NCBI GenBank assembly: GCA_000302695.1
Contig: AMFN01000003.1
Location: forward strand, 1-64,000
DNA length: 64,000 nucleotides
Direction: 5' to 3'
From: Enterobacteriaceae bacterium LSJC7
GTDB lineage: Bacteria; Pseudomonadota; Gammaproteobacteria; Enterobacterales; Enterobacteriaceae
Below the pieces are notes generated by a model. That model worked only from the letters and a program-made list of their open reading frames with translations. It was not told the DNA's origin and made no database searches. A program made the translations under genes and the position numbers. Each line of letters begins with the position of its first letter. Position 1 is the first letter of the stretch. Below are positions 34,819 to 44,331 of this stretch, piece after piece.

Positions 34819-35905
34819 TTTATCCAGAAGAAAAACATGGATATCATCAAGGCTGTTCTCTTTTAGCATAATCATATTTTGCATGCCAATGCTGTTAACC
34901 AATAAATATGCTTACAGTAAGGAAGATAACTTGAACATTGCTACTGAACCTACACATGAGCGTTACACAGGCTTCTATTCCTTACGCTTACCCGACCTAT
35001 TTACAATATCACCAGGCAGCATGGTTTGGTTAAATGACAGCGATCTGGATACCATAGAATCCAGGCAACAATATCGGCCTGCCTTCCTACAGTTAATTGA
35101 TAGAAGAGAGAAAGAGCTCAAGGATACGCATCCTGTAGATAGTAAAGATGCTCCCTATCTTAAAGCAACCCATCCTCTGCATGGCAATACAGAAGGTGTC
35201 ATGTTTGAAAGGATGGAGAATATTGGTATCCACGATGTTGCTCGCGTTCTTGAAGCTTACAAGTGGGATAAAAATGCTACTTTCAAGGTAACATTCAAAG
35301 CCCGGGATGCCCGAGCAGCGCGTTATGATTCAGTCAGAGAAACCTCTAAGTATGTTTACATGACAGATATTGATGAGAAAAAAAGTGAAGTAAACAAATT
35401 ACTTGCGGGTATTTCTTTTCGGGAAGACTATCAACAACCAGAAGATGGGAGGTTTGCTTTTGCCTATGGACAAGTGAATGCCTCTCTATTAGGCATTCAC
35501 AGACTGGCGATAAGATATAATGATAACAAAGGTGTTGTTTTCACTATTGAAACGACCAATGAAAGCGAGGTAATTGAAGATGTATTAACGCAAGACGATG
35601 ATGTAATGAAAGGGGAGAATGGTACGACGATTTATAAAAGAACCGAAAAGATTGATGGGATCACATACTCTGAATGGTTAGTTAAAACCCGCGAAAAAAA
35701 AGATGGATTTCCTTATGAAACGTATGATTTTACTATAACGACGCAAAATAACGACTGTAAAACGTATGCATCATTGAACCTAACGATGCAGTATTCAACA
35801 TTAGATGAAACACCTGGAAATGAGATGAGTGAGAAAGAGCTTATCACACTCTGGCAGCAGGTTATTTCCAGCCTGAAATATCATGGCACCCCCACCCATG
35901 GGTGA
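34796..35905 (+). CDS. periplasmic immunity protein (Tli4-like)
   Basis: 369 residues from ATG 34796 (GAGG before it), overlapping the lipase gene by 23 nt. A hydrophobic signal segment (about residues 15-38, RLFSFSIIIFCMPMLL) predicts export. The mature part has two alpha/beta halves with YSLRLPDLFTISPGSMVWL, GIHRLAIRYNDNKGVVFTIET and a final TLWQQVISSLKYH, consistent with Tle-cognate immunity protein 4. It would sit in the periplasm and block the lipase of sister cells. It is AT-rich like the effector gene. Confidence 0.75.
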   Translation: MIKKWHSNLSRRKTWISSRLFSFSIIIFCMPMLLTNKYAYSKEDNLNIATEPTHERYTGFYSLRLPDLFTISPGSMVWLNDSDLDTIESRQQYRPAFLQLIDRREKELKDTHPVDSKDAPYLKATHPLHGNTEGVMFERMENIGIHDVARVLEAYKWDKNATFKVTFKARDARAARYDSVRETSKYVYMTDIDEKKSEVNKLLAGISFREDYQQPEDGRFAFAYGQVNASLLGIHRLAIRYNDNKGVVFTIETTNESEVIEDVLTQDDDVMKGENGTTIYKRTEKIDGITYSEWLVKTREKKDGFPYETYDFTITTQNNDCKTYASLNLTMQYSTLDETPGNEMSEKELITLWQQVISSLKYHGTPTHG

Positions 35906-36986
35906 AAAAGTTAGTGGTTAAAACACAGGCATACGTTAACGCCTGACCGTCAAGAGCGCAGCCTCCTGGCCACTACGCAAGGCTTAAATCAGACTAATTG
36001 ATTAAGCAGGGCGAGCACCTGCACTTCGTCTGCGCGGGGTTACAGTGCAGCTCAGACATCCCCTCGACCACATCTGTGGCAGGTAAAACAGTGCCTGGTT
36101 GCGCGTGAAGCCGCCTTTGGTAATACGGCTTCACGCGCAACGCCTTCGCCGTTGATATCGCCTAATACCTGAGTCCTGCTTCCCGCAATGCGATACGTAA
36201 AAACACGCTCCTTTCAAAGAGACTGAACAGTTCACGCATCTCATACCAACTATTTTCATCTGGCGGGAGAGTGCCACGGCTGATTGAGAGGCTGAACGCA
36301 GCCCTTATCCCAGTGCCTGGATTGCTCATCGCGAGCAGGTAACCTGCTATCTCATCCAATTATCTTACTCAGACTGCAAACGATTGAGGCCAGTATCTCC
36401 GCTGCCAAACGCCGCAGCAGCGCCACTCAGTGGCGGGGCTTCCCGCAACCGTCAGGGTACTTCAGCGTTCCAACAATTAACATTTTCCCAGCCTAAAAGC
36501 AGGCCGGGAGTACCTTGCTGTTGCTGTATTAAAGCAAGCGTTACAACAAACGAGAAATTTTGAATAAAATAAAAGTAAGTGTTAATAAAAAACAGCAATA
36601 AAAATGAATAAAATTAACATGATAGAGATTATTTTTACGGTTATATTTTTCTGCCTTAGGTTATTAAAAAGCAAATTGCATAAGTGAAATCTATTTTACT
36701 TTTGAAATCTTATCTTGTATTTTAATTGAAAACATCTGAATCCATTTAAAGATGAAAACATAACCAATCCAGCCAGCGTGTTAATAATATAAATTTCTTA
36801 CACGTCTCGCCCTTAAGTCGATTGCGATATAACGCATATTTTTTAATTAACTTACCCTGCGAACAACACGTCACAATGGGTGTGTTTTATAACCTTTTGA
36901 TAAAATTCATGGGTTTTTAACTGGACAAGAAACTCAGAATTTAAACTACTATTTAACGTATAACCAACATTGCGCGCGAGTCCATC
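35906..36986. other. 1.1-kb gene-free region before wecB
   Basis: No convincing coding sequence. The left half has normal GC and a perfect 16-bp inverted repeat. The right half (about 36530-36960) is strongly AT-rich with poly-A/T runs, resembling an H-NS-bound promoter region for the wecB-nfr operon. A 65-residue minus-strand frame at 36162-36359 lacks a ribosome site and is not called. Confidence 0.5.
36098..36141. repeat. perfect 16-bp inverted repeat
   Basis: GTTGCGCGTGAAGCCG (36098-36113) and its exact complement (36126-36141) flank a 12-nt loop. It lies in a gene-poor stretch after the T6SS module. It could be a strong hairpin or a relic of a mobile element end. Confidence 0.75.
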
Positions 36987-38105
36987 ATGAAAAAATTCAC
37001 TGTACTGTGTGTCGCGGGCACCCGCCCGGAAGCTATAAAAATGGCACCGGTTATCAAAGCGTTAAAGGATGTACCTGAACTCAACGTTATCGTGTTAACC
37101 ACCGCACAGCATCGCGGTTTGCTGGACCAGGTTTTTACGCTTTTTGATATTCAATGTGATTATGATCTGAATGTTATGACTCAAAACCAGACACTGCCAG
37201 AGCTTACCGCAAAGTTAATGACCGGTATCGACAGCGTGCTGGATAACGTTAAGCCTGACCTTATTGTCGCCCAGGGTGATACCACCACCGTTTTCGTGAC
37301 CTCACTTGCCGCGTTTTATCGCAAAACTCCCTTCGCTCATGTGGAAGCGGGCCTGCGAACCAATAACCTCTACTCACCATTCCCGGAAGAAGCCAACCGC
37401 GTACTCACTGGCCATCTTTCCACACTGCATTTTGCCCCAACGCAAACATCGCGTGAGAATTTACTTAAAGAGGGTATCCGCGCCGAAAATATCCACGTTT
37501 GCGGTAATACCGTTATTGATGCCTTACTTGAAACCGCAAACCTGGACACGCCGCTTGAGATGGCAATTCCTGACGATGCCCGGGTGATTCTGGTCACCTC
37601 ACACCGGCGCGAAAACTTCGGCCAGGCGCTGGATAATATTTGCCACGCCATTCTCAGACTCAGTGAAAAATACCCCGATTGCCATATTGTTTATCCGGTG
37701 CATCCCAACCCTAACGTGACAGAGACGGTTACACGCCTGTTAAGCGGCAAACCGCGTATCACACTGACCAAACCGCTGGAATACGACAAATTCGTAGCCG
37801 TAATGAAAAGGGCGGTCATTATTCTGTCTGACTCAGGCGGTGTGCAGGAAGAAGCCCCGGCGCTGCGCAAACCAGTACTCGTTCTGCGCCGTGAAACAGA
37901 ACGCCTGGCCGCGCTGCGCTGCGGCGTGACGCGCCTGGTTGGCACCGAAGAAGACGATATCGTGCGTGAAGCCTCACGCCTGCTGGATAGTGAAGAAGAG
38001 TACAAAAAAATGGCGACCGGTGAGTCTCCTTACGGCGATGGCCATTCCAGCAAAAAAATCACCGCCGCCATTGTGGAATATCTAAAAACGCACCAGCAGT
38101 CATAA
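36987..38105 (+). CDS. wecB: UDP-N-acetylglucosamine 2-epimerase (WecB-like)
   Basis: 372 residues, the normal length of hydrolysis-free UDP-GlcNAc 2-epimerases, making UDP-ManNAc. It shows VAGTRPEAIKMAPVI, VAQGDTTTVFVTSLAAFY (catalytic Asp), HVEAGLRTNN (catalytic Glu), SHRRENFG (catalytic His) and SDSGGVQEEAPAL. The housekeeping wecB lies in the enterobacterial-common-antigen cluster; no other ECA gene is near here, so this is likely a second, dedicated copy. It sits 39 bp before nfrB in the same direction, which suggests that it feeds UDP-ManNAc to the NfrB glycosyltransferase. Confidence 0.92.
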   Translation: MKKFTVLCVAGTRPEAIKMAPVIKALKDVPELNVIVLTTAQHRGLLDQVFTLFDIQCDYDLNVMTQNQTLPELTAKLMTGIDSVLDNVKPDLIVAQGDTTTVFVTSLAAFYRKTPFAHVEAGLRTNNLYSPFPEEANRVLTGHLSTLHFAPTQTSRENLLKEGIRAENIHVCGNTVIDALLETANLDTPLEMAIPDDARVILVTSHRRENFGQALDNICHAILRLSEKYPDCHIVYPVHPNPNVTETVTRLLSGKPRITLTKPLEYDKFVAVMKRAVIILSDSGGVQEEAPALRKPVLVLRRETERLAALRCGVTRLVGTEEDDIVREASRLLDSEEEYKKMATGESPYGDGHSSKKITAAIVEYLKTHQQS

Positions 38106-38144
38106 ATCCAGCACGGAACCACATCAACACTATCGGGCGGCATA

Positions 38145-40376
38145 ATGAGTTGGTTTATTGATGTTTTTGCGACTTATCTTTACGGACTAAAAGTTATTGC
38201 TATTACCCTGGCCCTGATGATGTTAATCAGCGGCCTGGATGACCTTTTTATCGACGTGATGTACTGGTGCCGGCGCGTGAAGCGCGCGCTGACCATTTAT
38301 CGCCGTAAAAAGCCTATGGACTACCGCGAGCTTTACGTGCCAGATGAAAAGCCGCTAGCCATCATGGTTCCAGCCTGGAATGAGACTGGCGTTATCGGCC
38401 ACATGGCCGAACTCGCCGCCATGACGCTGGATTACGAAAACTACCATATCTTTGTAGGCACCTATCCCAACGACCCGGACACACAGCGTGATGTAGATGA
38501 AGTCTGCGCGCGCTTTCCTAACGTCCACAAAGTGGTTTGCGCCCGTCCTGGGCCCACCAGCAAAGCCGACTGTCTGAACAACGTCCTGGATGCCATCACC
38601 CAGTTTGAGCGCAGCGCCAACTTCCGTTTCGCCGGTTTTATTCTGCACGATGCCGAAGACGTTATTTCGCCGATGGAATTACGGTTATTTAACTACCTGG
38701 TCGACAGAAAAGATCTTATCCAGATCCCGGTGTATCCGTTTGAACGCAGCTGGACGCACTTTACCAGCATGTCGTACATCGACGAATTTGCAGAACTGCA
38801 CGGTAAAGACGTTCCAACACGTGAAGCCCTGGCAGGCCAGGTGCCCAGCGCAGGGGTCGGCACCTGTTTTAGCCGCCGGGCCATCATGGCGCTGCTCGAA
38901 GACGGTGACGGTATCGCCTTTGACGTGCAGAGTCTGACAGAAGACTACGATATCGGGTTTCGTCTTAAGACCCGTGGGATGACGGAGATCTTCGTGCGTT
39001 TTCCGGTGGTTGACCCGTCCGATAAAACCACTCGCCGCCGCTTTTTACAAAGCGCGCGTTCTTCCAATGTCATCTGCGTGCGCGAGTATTTCCCGGATAC
39101 CTTTACTACAGCTGTGCGCCAGAAATCACGCTGGATAATCGGCATTGTTTTCCAGGGCTTCAAGACCCATAAATGGTCAAGCAGCATGACGCTCAATTAC
39201 TTTCTCTGGCGTGACCGCAAAGGGCTGTTGAGCAACTTTCTGAGCTTTATCGCGATGATAATCATGATCCAGCTCGTGCTGCTGCTGGCCTATCAACGCC
39301 TGTGGCCAGATGCCTGGCAGTTCCTCTCTATCTTTGCCGGCAGTAGCTGGCTGGTCACGCTGCTGTTGATTAACTTCGCGCTGATGAGCAACCGCATTCT
39401 GCAACGCGTTATCTTTGTGACCGCCTATTACGGCCTGGCACAGGGCGGGTTGTCGGTACTGAGGTTGTTCTGGGGCAACCTGATAAACTTCATGGCAACC
39501 TGGCGAGCGCTGCGCCAGGTCCTGCAACATGGCGACCCGCGACGCGTGGCCTGGGATAAAACCACTCACGACTTTCCCAGCGTCAGCGGCGAAAACCGCG
39601 CACTGCGCCCGCTGGGGCAGATTCTCATTAAGCATAACGCTATCACCGCTGAACAACTTGAGCAGGTGCTGTTAAGCCAGACGCCAGGCCTGAGGCTCGG
39701 CGGCTCGCTGGTTATCCAGGGCTACGTCACCCCGGAACAGCTGGCCCAGGCGCTGGCCGAACAAAACGACGTCACCACAGAGTCCGTGGATATCCGCAAC
39801 ATACCGCAGTCGTTGATTGCTGAAGTGCCAGGCTCGGTGGCGCTGCGCTACGCCGTGATTCCGCTGCGCCTTGAGCACGACACCATGGTGCTGGCGAGTG
39901 AAAATGGCATCGACCCGGTGTCACTTGCTGCGCTTGCCCGCAAGCTTCAGCGCCCGGTGAAGTACGTGATTGTACCGTCAGGCCAGGTGGTGATGGGTTT
40001 ACGTCACTGGTATGCACGCCACCGCGGTGCGGATGAGCAGGCGATGCTGAGCGCAGCCGTTCAACGTGGCTGGCTCACACAGGCACAGAGCGAGTCGCTC
40101 TGGCGCTACTTTGTGCCGCGTCAGGTTCTCTTTGCCCAGGTGCTCACTACCGTCGGTCACATTAAAAGCTCCACCATGAACGCTCTGTTGCTGCGCCATG
40201 AACGCAGCGAACTGCCGCTGGGTGAATTTCTGGTGACCGAGAACGTCATCAGCCAGCAAACGCTGGACCAGGTGCTGGCGTTGCAGCAGGAATTGCAGGT
40301 TTCCATCCAGACGCTGCTCAGTGAAGCGGGCCTGAGTCAGGAACAGATTCATCAGTTAGAACAGGAGCAGGCATGA
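38145..40376 (+). CDS. nfrB: NfrB: membrane glycosyltransferase with c-di-GMP-binding domain
   Basis: 743 residues. A first TM helix (about 12-35) precedes a GT2 catalytic domain: MVPAWNETGVIGHMAEL, HDAEDVISPMELR (about 166), the TEDYDIGFRLKTRGM block (about 265) and RQKSRWIIG (QxxRW, about 325). More TM helices follow (about 360-455). From about 484 the C-terminal part is an MshEN-type c-di-GMP domain, with tandem RPLGQILIKHNAITAEQLEQVL and LGGSLVIQGYVTPEQLAQALAEQ repeats. E. coli NfrB is a phage N4 host factor thought to make a surface polymer under c-di-GMP control. It overlaps nfrA by 4 nt. Confidence 0.93.
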   Translation: MSWFIDVFATYLYGLKVIAITLALMMLISGLDDLFIDVMYWCRRVKRALTIYRRKKPMDYRELYVPDEKPLAIMVPAWNETGVIGHMAELAAMTLDYENYHIFVGTYPNDPDTQRDVDEVCARFPNVHKVVCARPGPTSKADCLNNVLDAITQFERSANFRFAGFILHDAEDVISPMELRLFNYLVDRKDLIQIPVYPFERSWTHFTSMSYIDEFAELHGKDVPTREALAGQVPSAGVGTCFSRRAIMALLEDGDGIAFDVQSLTEDYDIGFRLKTRGMTEIFVRFPVVDPSDKTTRRRFLQSARSSNVICVREYFPDTFTTAVRQKSRWIIGIVFQGFKTHKWSSSMTLNYFLWRDRKGLLSNFLSFIAMIIMIQLVLLLAYQRLWPDAWQFLSIFAGSSWLVTLLLINFALMSNRILQRVIFVTAYYGLAQGGLSVLRLFWGNLINFMATWRALRQVLQHGDPRRVAWDKTTHDFPSVSGENRALRPLGQILIKHNAITAEQLEQVLLSQTPGLRLGGSLVIQGYVTPEQLAQALAEQNDVTTESVDIRNIPQSLIAEVPGSVALRYAVIPLRLEHDTMVLASENGIDPVSLAALARKLQRPVKYVIVPSGQVVMGLRHWYARHRGADEQAMLSAAVQRGWLTQAQSESLWRYFVPRQVLFAQVLTTVGHIKSSTMNALLLRHERSELPLGEFLVTENVISQQTLDQVLALQQELQVSIQTLLSEAGLSQEQIHQLEQEQA

Positions 40377-43345
40377 ACAAGACGCTAAAAAGGCCCGTCA
40401 GCATGCCGAGTTTGCTGTGCCTGCTGGTGGGATCACTCTTGTGTACTGGTGCACAGGCACAGGAGCCAGCCGTCGACGACGCTAAAACGCTGGGGTTAAG
40501 CGACTATCGGCACTTTATCGTTTATCCGCACCTTGAAAGGGCTATGCGGGCGCTAAAAAACAAGGACGAAGCGACTGCGCTACGCGAGTTTGAACGCGCC
40601 TACCAGAAAGCGCCGGATAACGTGCAGCTGGCGTTGTACCGGGCGCAGGCAATGCGTGATTTTGGCCATGATGAGCAAGCCAGAGCGTTCCTCACAAAAC
40701 AGTTAACCGTTAATGTTGGGGATAAACGCCTGCAGGCCAGCCTGAACGCCATCCCACGTAAGATACAAAACATCACTAACCTGGCCGAACTGCTGGCGCA
40801 GCAAAAAAGCTGTGAGCAGGCGCCGTCCGCGCAGTGTCGCAGCGAAGTCGGGGAAAATGCCATTCGTCTGGGTGAGCTGGATGTTGCGCTACAGCAACTC
40901 AACAAGGGCGATTTTGCCACCACGGCGCAGGGCAAAGCGCTTTCTGACAACCTGCTACAACGCGCCATCTACCTTAAACGCTGGCAGCTTGCCGATACGC
41001 TTTTGAGCCGTAACGCGCAAAACCTGACGCCCGCACAACAACAGCAGTGGTTTGATGTGCTGATTGCCGGACACCTTGATGACAGGCTACTGGCTTTACA
41101 GGCAAAGGGCACCTTCAACCGCCCGGATGAGCGCATTGATTATGCCGCATCATTGGCTGAGCGTGGCGAAACCGCACGCCTGCGTGACTACCTGGCAAAA
41201 CCGCCTGCGGCCTTCAGCAGTGCCGCTCAGGAGCAGCGCTGGCTGTATCTGGTAGGGCGCTACAGCGCAGACCCGCAGACATCCCTGGCCAATTACAACG
41301 CCCGCTTTGCGCAAAACCAGCGTTACATCGTCGATGCCACGCTGCCGCAAATGATGAAAGAGAAGAACTATGCGGGCGCGCAGCGTCTGCTCGACAGCCT
41401 TCCCGCCGATGCACTCCCTGAAGCGCGCTATACGCTTAGCGAGGCCGCGCATAATACAACTGAAACCCTGCGCCTTGCGCGCCAGTTCTGGCGCGAAAGC
41501 CCAACGCTTGCGAACCTGGACCGGCTAAGCTGGCAGCTGATTCAGGCGGGACGTGCATCAGAAGCGGCAACGCTACTGGCACAACGCTATCCCTTCGGCA
41601 GCACTTCTCCCGCTGCGCAAACGCTGATAATGCGCCTGTTTACCCTGGCGCAAGCCCACCCGGATGCCCTGACGCCTGAACAAAAAGCGCGCCTGCTCAA
41701 ACCGTTGCCGACGCCAGAACTGCGGCTGGCGCAGAGCCGGTTGCCGGGGGTGAGTCGTGACTGCAACCAGGTGCAGCAGCTGCTCGGCGATATGCCTTCT
41801 ACGCTTGATGGCGCGGCCTGGAGCATGTTGGGTAACTGCTGGCGCGACACGCTCCCCGGCATGGCGCTGTACGCTTTTCGCCAGAGTGAGGCTCAACAGC
41901 CAAATGATGACAACCATCGCGCCGTTGCTTATCAGGCTTACCAGGTTCAGGACTACGCAACGGCCATGCGTGCCTGGAAAACCATTAAGACCGGGAACAT
42001 GCGCAATGCTGACCTGATGGCCGCCGCCAATACCGCACAGGCGGCAGGCGACCGCCAGGCGCTTAGCGCCTGGCTTGAAGAAGAGCACAAACGGGGCATG
42101 GACAACACCGAACATTACTGGTGGCTGCATGCACAACGCTATTCCTCTGCCCAGTCGCAACAGGCGCTGGCTGACCTTAACCGGGCTATCGCGATTGAGC
42201 CTACGGCTCGCGCTTACGCTTCCCGGGCAGAACTCTACCGCCAGCAGGGCCAGACGCAGGCCGCCATCAGCGATTTGCGCCAGGCTTTGCAGCGTGAGCC
42301 CAACAACAGCGCCACGCAGTCCGCACTGGGCTATGCGCTGTGGGACGGCGGCGACGCCGCCGGTTCGCGCAATGAACTGGAAAAAGCCTACCGCAGCCTG
42401 CCAGATGACCCGGCCATTGTGCGCCAGCTGGCCTATGTGAATCAGCGCCTGGAAGATATCCCGCAGACACAGCGTTACGCCCGCATGGTGGTGGACGATA
42501 TCAACCGTCAGGAGCAAGTCACCGCCCTGACTCCGCAGCAAAATCAGGAACGCTTCAATTTCCGACGCCTGCACGAAGACGTGGCGCGCCGCTGGAGCAT
42601 CAATTTCGACAGTTCTGTTGGCCTGCGTTCCGGCACCCTCAGCAGCGCAAACAATATCCCGGGCGGTACATCAGCCGGTCAGAGCTACCGCAGCTACGGC
42701 CAGCTGGAGCTTGAATACCGCGCCGGGCGTAACGTGTTGCTTGAGGGTGATGCGCTCGCCCTGTACGGCCGGGTGTTTGCCGACACCGGCGAAAGCGGCA
42801 TTATGTTGCCCGTCAAAGATCCCATGCTTGGCGCGGGCGTGCGCTGGAAGCCGCTGCGTGACTACGTCTTTTATCTTGCCGTTGAACAACAAACTCCGCT
42901 GGACGGGAACCGTGGACAATCCGACACCATGTTGCGCGCCAGCGCGTCGCTGTTTAACGATGGTAAATACAGCGACGAATGGCACCCGAACGGCCGGGGC
43001 TGGTTTGCACAAAATCTGTATCTCGATGTGGCCCATTACGTGCGCCAGGACTACCAGGCCTGGACTGCCGATTATCGCGTAAGCTGGCACCAGAAAATCG
43101 CCGAGGGCCAGACTATTGAGCCTTATGCCCATGCGCAAATCAGCGGCTATCGCGATGCCACCACCCGCGGTGGTGAATACGCGGGCGTTGGCGTGCGCTG
43201 GAATATCTGGAGCGGGCAGACGCGTTATGATGCGTGGCCGCATAAAGTGAGCCTGGGTCTTGAATATCAGCGCACGCTTAACACCATTAATCAGAATGCG
43301 GGCGAGCGAAACAACGCATTCCTTACTCTGGGAGTTCACTGGTAA
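40373..43345 (+). CDS. nfrA: NfrA: outer-membrane TPR/porin protein, phage N4 receptor
   Basis: 990 residues. Signal peptide to about residue 29 (TGAQAQE). A long periplasmic helical region with tetratricopeptide-like repeats (for example ALREFERAYQKAPDNVQLALYRAQAMRDFG and AISDLRQALQREPNNSATQSALGYALWDGG) spans most of the protein. The last roughly 250 residues form an outer-membrane barrel (SSVGLRSGTLSSANNIPGG..., RNVLLEGDALALYGRVF) ending in LGVHW. In E. coli NfrA is the adsorption receptor for phage N4 and the presumed export pore for the NfrB-made glycan, analogous to BcsC, PgaA or PelB. It is translationally coupled to nfrB and ybcH. Confidence 0.93.
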   Translation: MNKTLKRPVSMPSLLCLLVGSLLCTGAQAQEPAVDDAKTLGLSDYRHFIVYPHLERAMRALKNKDEATALREFERAYQKAPDNVQLALYRAQAMRDFGHDEQARAFLTKQLTVNVGDKRLQASLNAIPRKIQNITNLAELLAQQKSCEQAPSAQCRSEVGENAIRLGELDVALQQLNKGDFATTAQGKALSDNLLQRAIYLKRWQLADTLLSRNAQNLTPAQQQQWFDVLIAGHLDDRLLALQAKGTFNRPDERIDYAASLAERGETARLRDYLAKPPAAFSSAAQEQRWLYLVGRYSADPQTSLANYNARFAQNQRYIVDATLPQMMKEKNYAGAQRLLDSLPADALPEARYTLSEAAHNTTETLRLARQFWRESPTLANLDRLSWQLIQAGRASEAATLLAQRYPFGSTSPAAQTLIMRLFTLAQAHPDALTPEQKARLLKPLPTPELRLAQSRLPGVSRDCNQVQQLLGDMPSTLDGAAWSMLGNCWRDTLPGMALYAFRQSEAQQPNDDNHRAVAYQAYQVQDYATAMRAWKTIKTGNMRNADLMAAANTAQAAGDRQALSAWLEEEHKRGMDNTEHYWWLHAQRYSSAQSQQALADLNRAIAIEPTARAYASRAELYRQQGQTQAAISDLRQALQREPNNSATQSALGYALWDGGDAAGSRNELEKAYRSLPDDPAIVRQLAYVNQRLEDIPQTQRYARMVVDDINRQEQVTALTPQQNQERFNFRRLHEDVARRWSINFDSSVGLRSGTLSSANNIPGGTSAGQSYRSYGQLELEYRAGRNVLLEGDALALYGRVFADTGESGIMLPVKDPMLGAGVRWKPLRDYVFYLAVEQQTPLDGNRGQSDTMLRASASLFNDGKYSDEWHPNGRGWFAQNLYLDVAHYVRQDYQAWTADYRVSWHQKIAEGQTIEPYAHAQISGYRDATTRGGEYAGVGVRWNIWSGQTRYDAWPHKVSLGLEYQRTLNTINQNAGERNNAFLTLGVHW

Positions 43346-44232
43346 TGAACCTGCTGCGTTTTTTTCTGCTTACACTGGTGCTCGCAAGCCAGGGGGCTAC
43401 CGCCATGACTGGCATCTTCTGGCAGCCGCAGTTACGCGACAGCCAGGTAAGCAGCGAGTCCTGGCTGTCGCTGATGCAATCGGTGCGTAAGCAGGGCTTC
43501 GATACGTTGATTTTGCAATGGACGCGCTATGGCGATGCCTTTGCCGATGCCAGCGAAACGGCGAAACTGGTTGAACGGACCGCCGCCGCGCGCCGTGCTG
43601 GTCTGAAAGTTGTCATCGGGCTTTATGCCGATCCCGATTTTTTCACCCGCCAGCAACAGCCCGACCTGGCGCTGGAAAACTACCTCAACCGGCTGCGGAT
43701 AAACGATCTGGAGCAGGTCCAGCACTGGCTTGATGCGGCGGGGATGGCACCTGACGGCTGGTATATCAGCGCTGAAATCGACGACCATAACTGGCGCAAC
43801 GAGGCGCGCCGCCAGCCGCTGCTGAAATGGCTGAGCGAAACCCGTCGCAGCCTGAGTAAGCTGTCTGATAAGCCGGTCTATATCAGCAGCTTTTTTGCCG
43901 GGAATATGGAGCCAGAAGCCTATGCACGCTTCATGCAGCAGTTGCACCGCACCGGCCTGCACATCTGGATCCAGGATGGCAGCGGAGTCGGGACGTTGAG
44001 CAACGCCCAGCGCCAGCTTTATCTCACTGCCAGCGCGAGCTGTAGCACGGGTGCGGCAGAAGGCGTGGTTTATGAACTCTTTAAAAGCCAGCCAGGAGAG
44101 ACGTTTAGCGCCCAGCCAAAATCCAGCGCTGAGATTAATGCGCTGCTGAGCGCCCCGTCAGCATGCGAAAAGAGCCGGTTGTATTTCTCACTGCGTTATT
44201 TGCCCGCCGCGCGCCATATTCTGGCGCTATAA
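43345..44232 (+). CDS. ybcH: YbcH-like DUF4434 protein, putative periplasmic glycosidase
   Basis: 295 residues, with a signal peptide (1-20, SQGATA) and a TIM-barrel-like DUF4434 domain: GIFWQPQLRDSQVSSESW, GFDTLILQWTRYGDAF, GLKVVIGLYADPDFF, APDGWYISAEIDDHNWRN (candidate acidic residues E and D) and KPVYISSFFAGNM. In E. coli ybcH is the gene after nfrA. Many synthase-type exopolysaccharide systems carry a periplasmic hydrolase or deacetylase, and this protein fits that place, though catalysis has not been shown. Its ATG overlaps the nfrA stop (TAATG). Confidence 0.85.
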   Translation: MNLLRFFLLTLVLASQGATAMTGIFWQPQLRDSQVSSESWLSLMQSVRKQGFDTLILQWTRYGDAFADASETAKLVERTAAARRAGLKVVIGLYADPDFFTRQQQPDLALENYLNRLRINDLEQVQHWLDAAGMAPDGWYISAEIDDHNWRNEARRQPLLKWLSETRRSLSKLSDKPVYISSFFAGNMEPEAYARFMQQLHRTGLHIWIQDGSGVGTLSNAQRQLYLTASASCSTGAAEGVVYELFKSQPGETFSAQPKSSAEINALLSAPSACEKSRLYFSLRYLPAARHILAL

Positions 44233-44273
44233 AGGCGCTCGGCGTTAACTACTCGGCAAACGTCCGCTTATTG

Positions 44274-44304
44274 AAAACCGGTATCCGTACGATACCGGTT
44301 TTTT
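44274..44304. terminator. bidirectional terminator after nfr operon
   Basis: AAAACCGGTATC and GATACCGGTTTT form a perfect 12-bp stem with a 5-nt loop, flanked by A-tract and T-tract. It serves both the rightward nfr operon and the leftward carbohydrate operon. Confidence 0.92.
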
Positions 44305-44331
44305 ATTGCCAGCCCGTTACAGGAGGCGTCA

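Noticed and set aside
36162-36359. 65-residue minus-strand open frame after the T6SS module
   Set aside because: No Shine-Dalgarno signal, no family resemblance and no neighbours in the same direction; chance open frame.
41573-42574. 333-residue minus-strand open frame inside nfrA
   Set aside because: Fully antisense to the recognised NfrA TPR region, and without a ribosome site.
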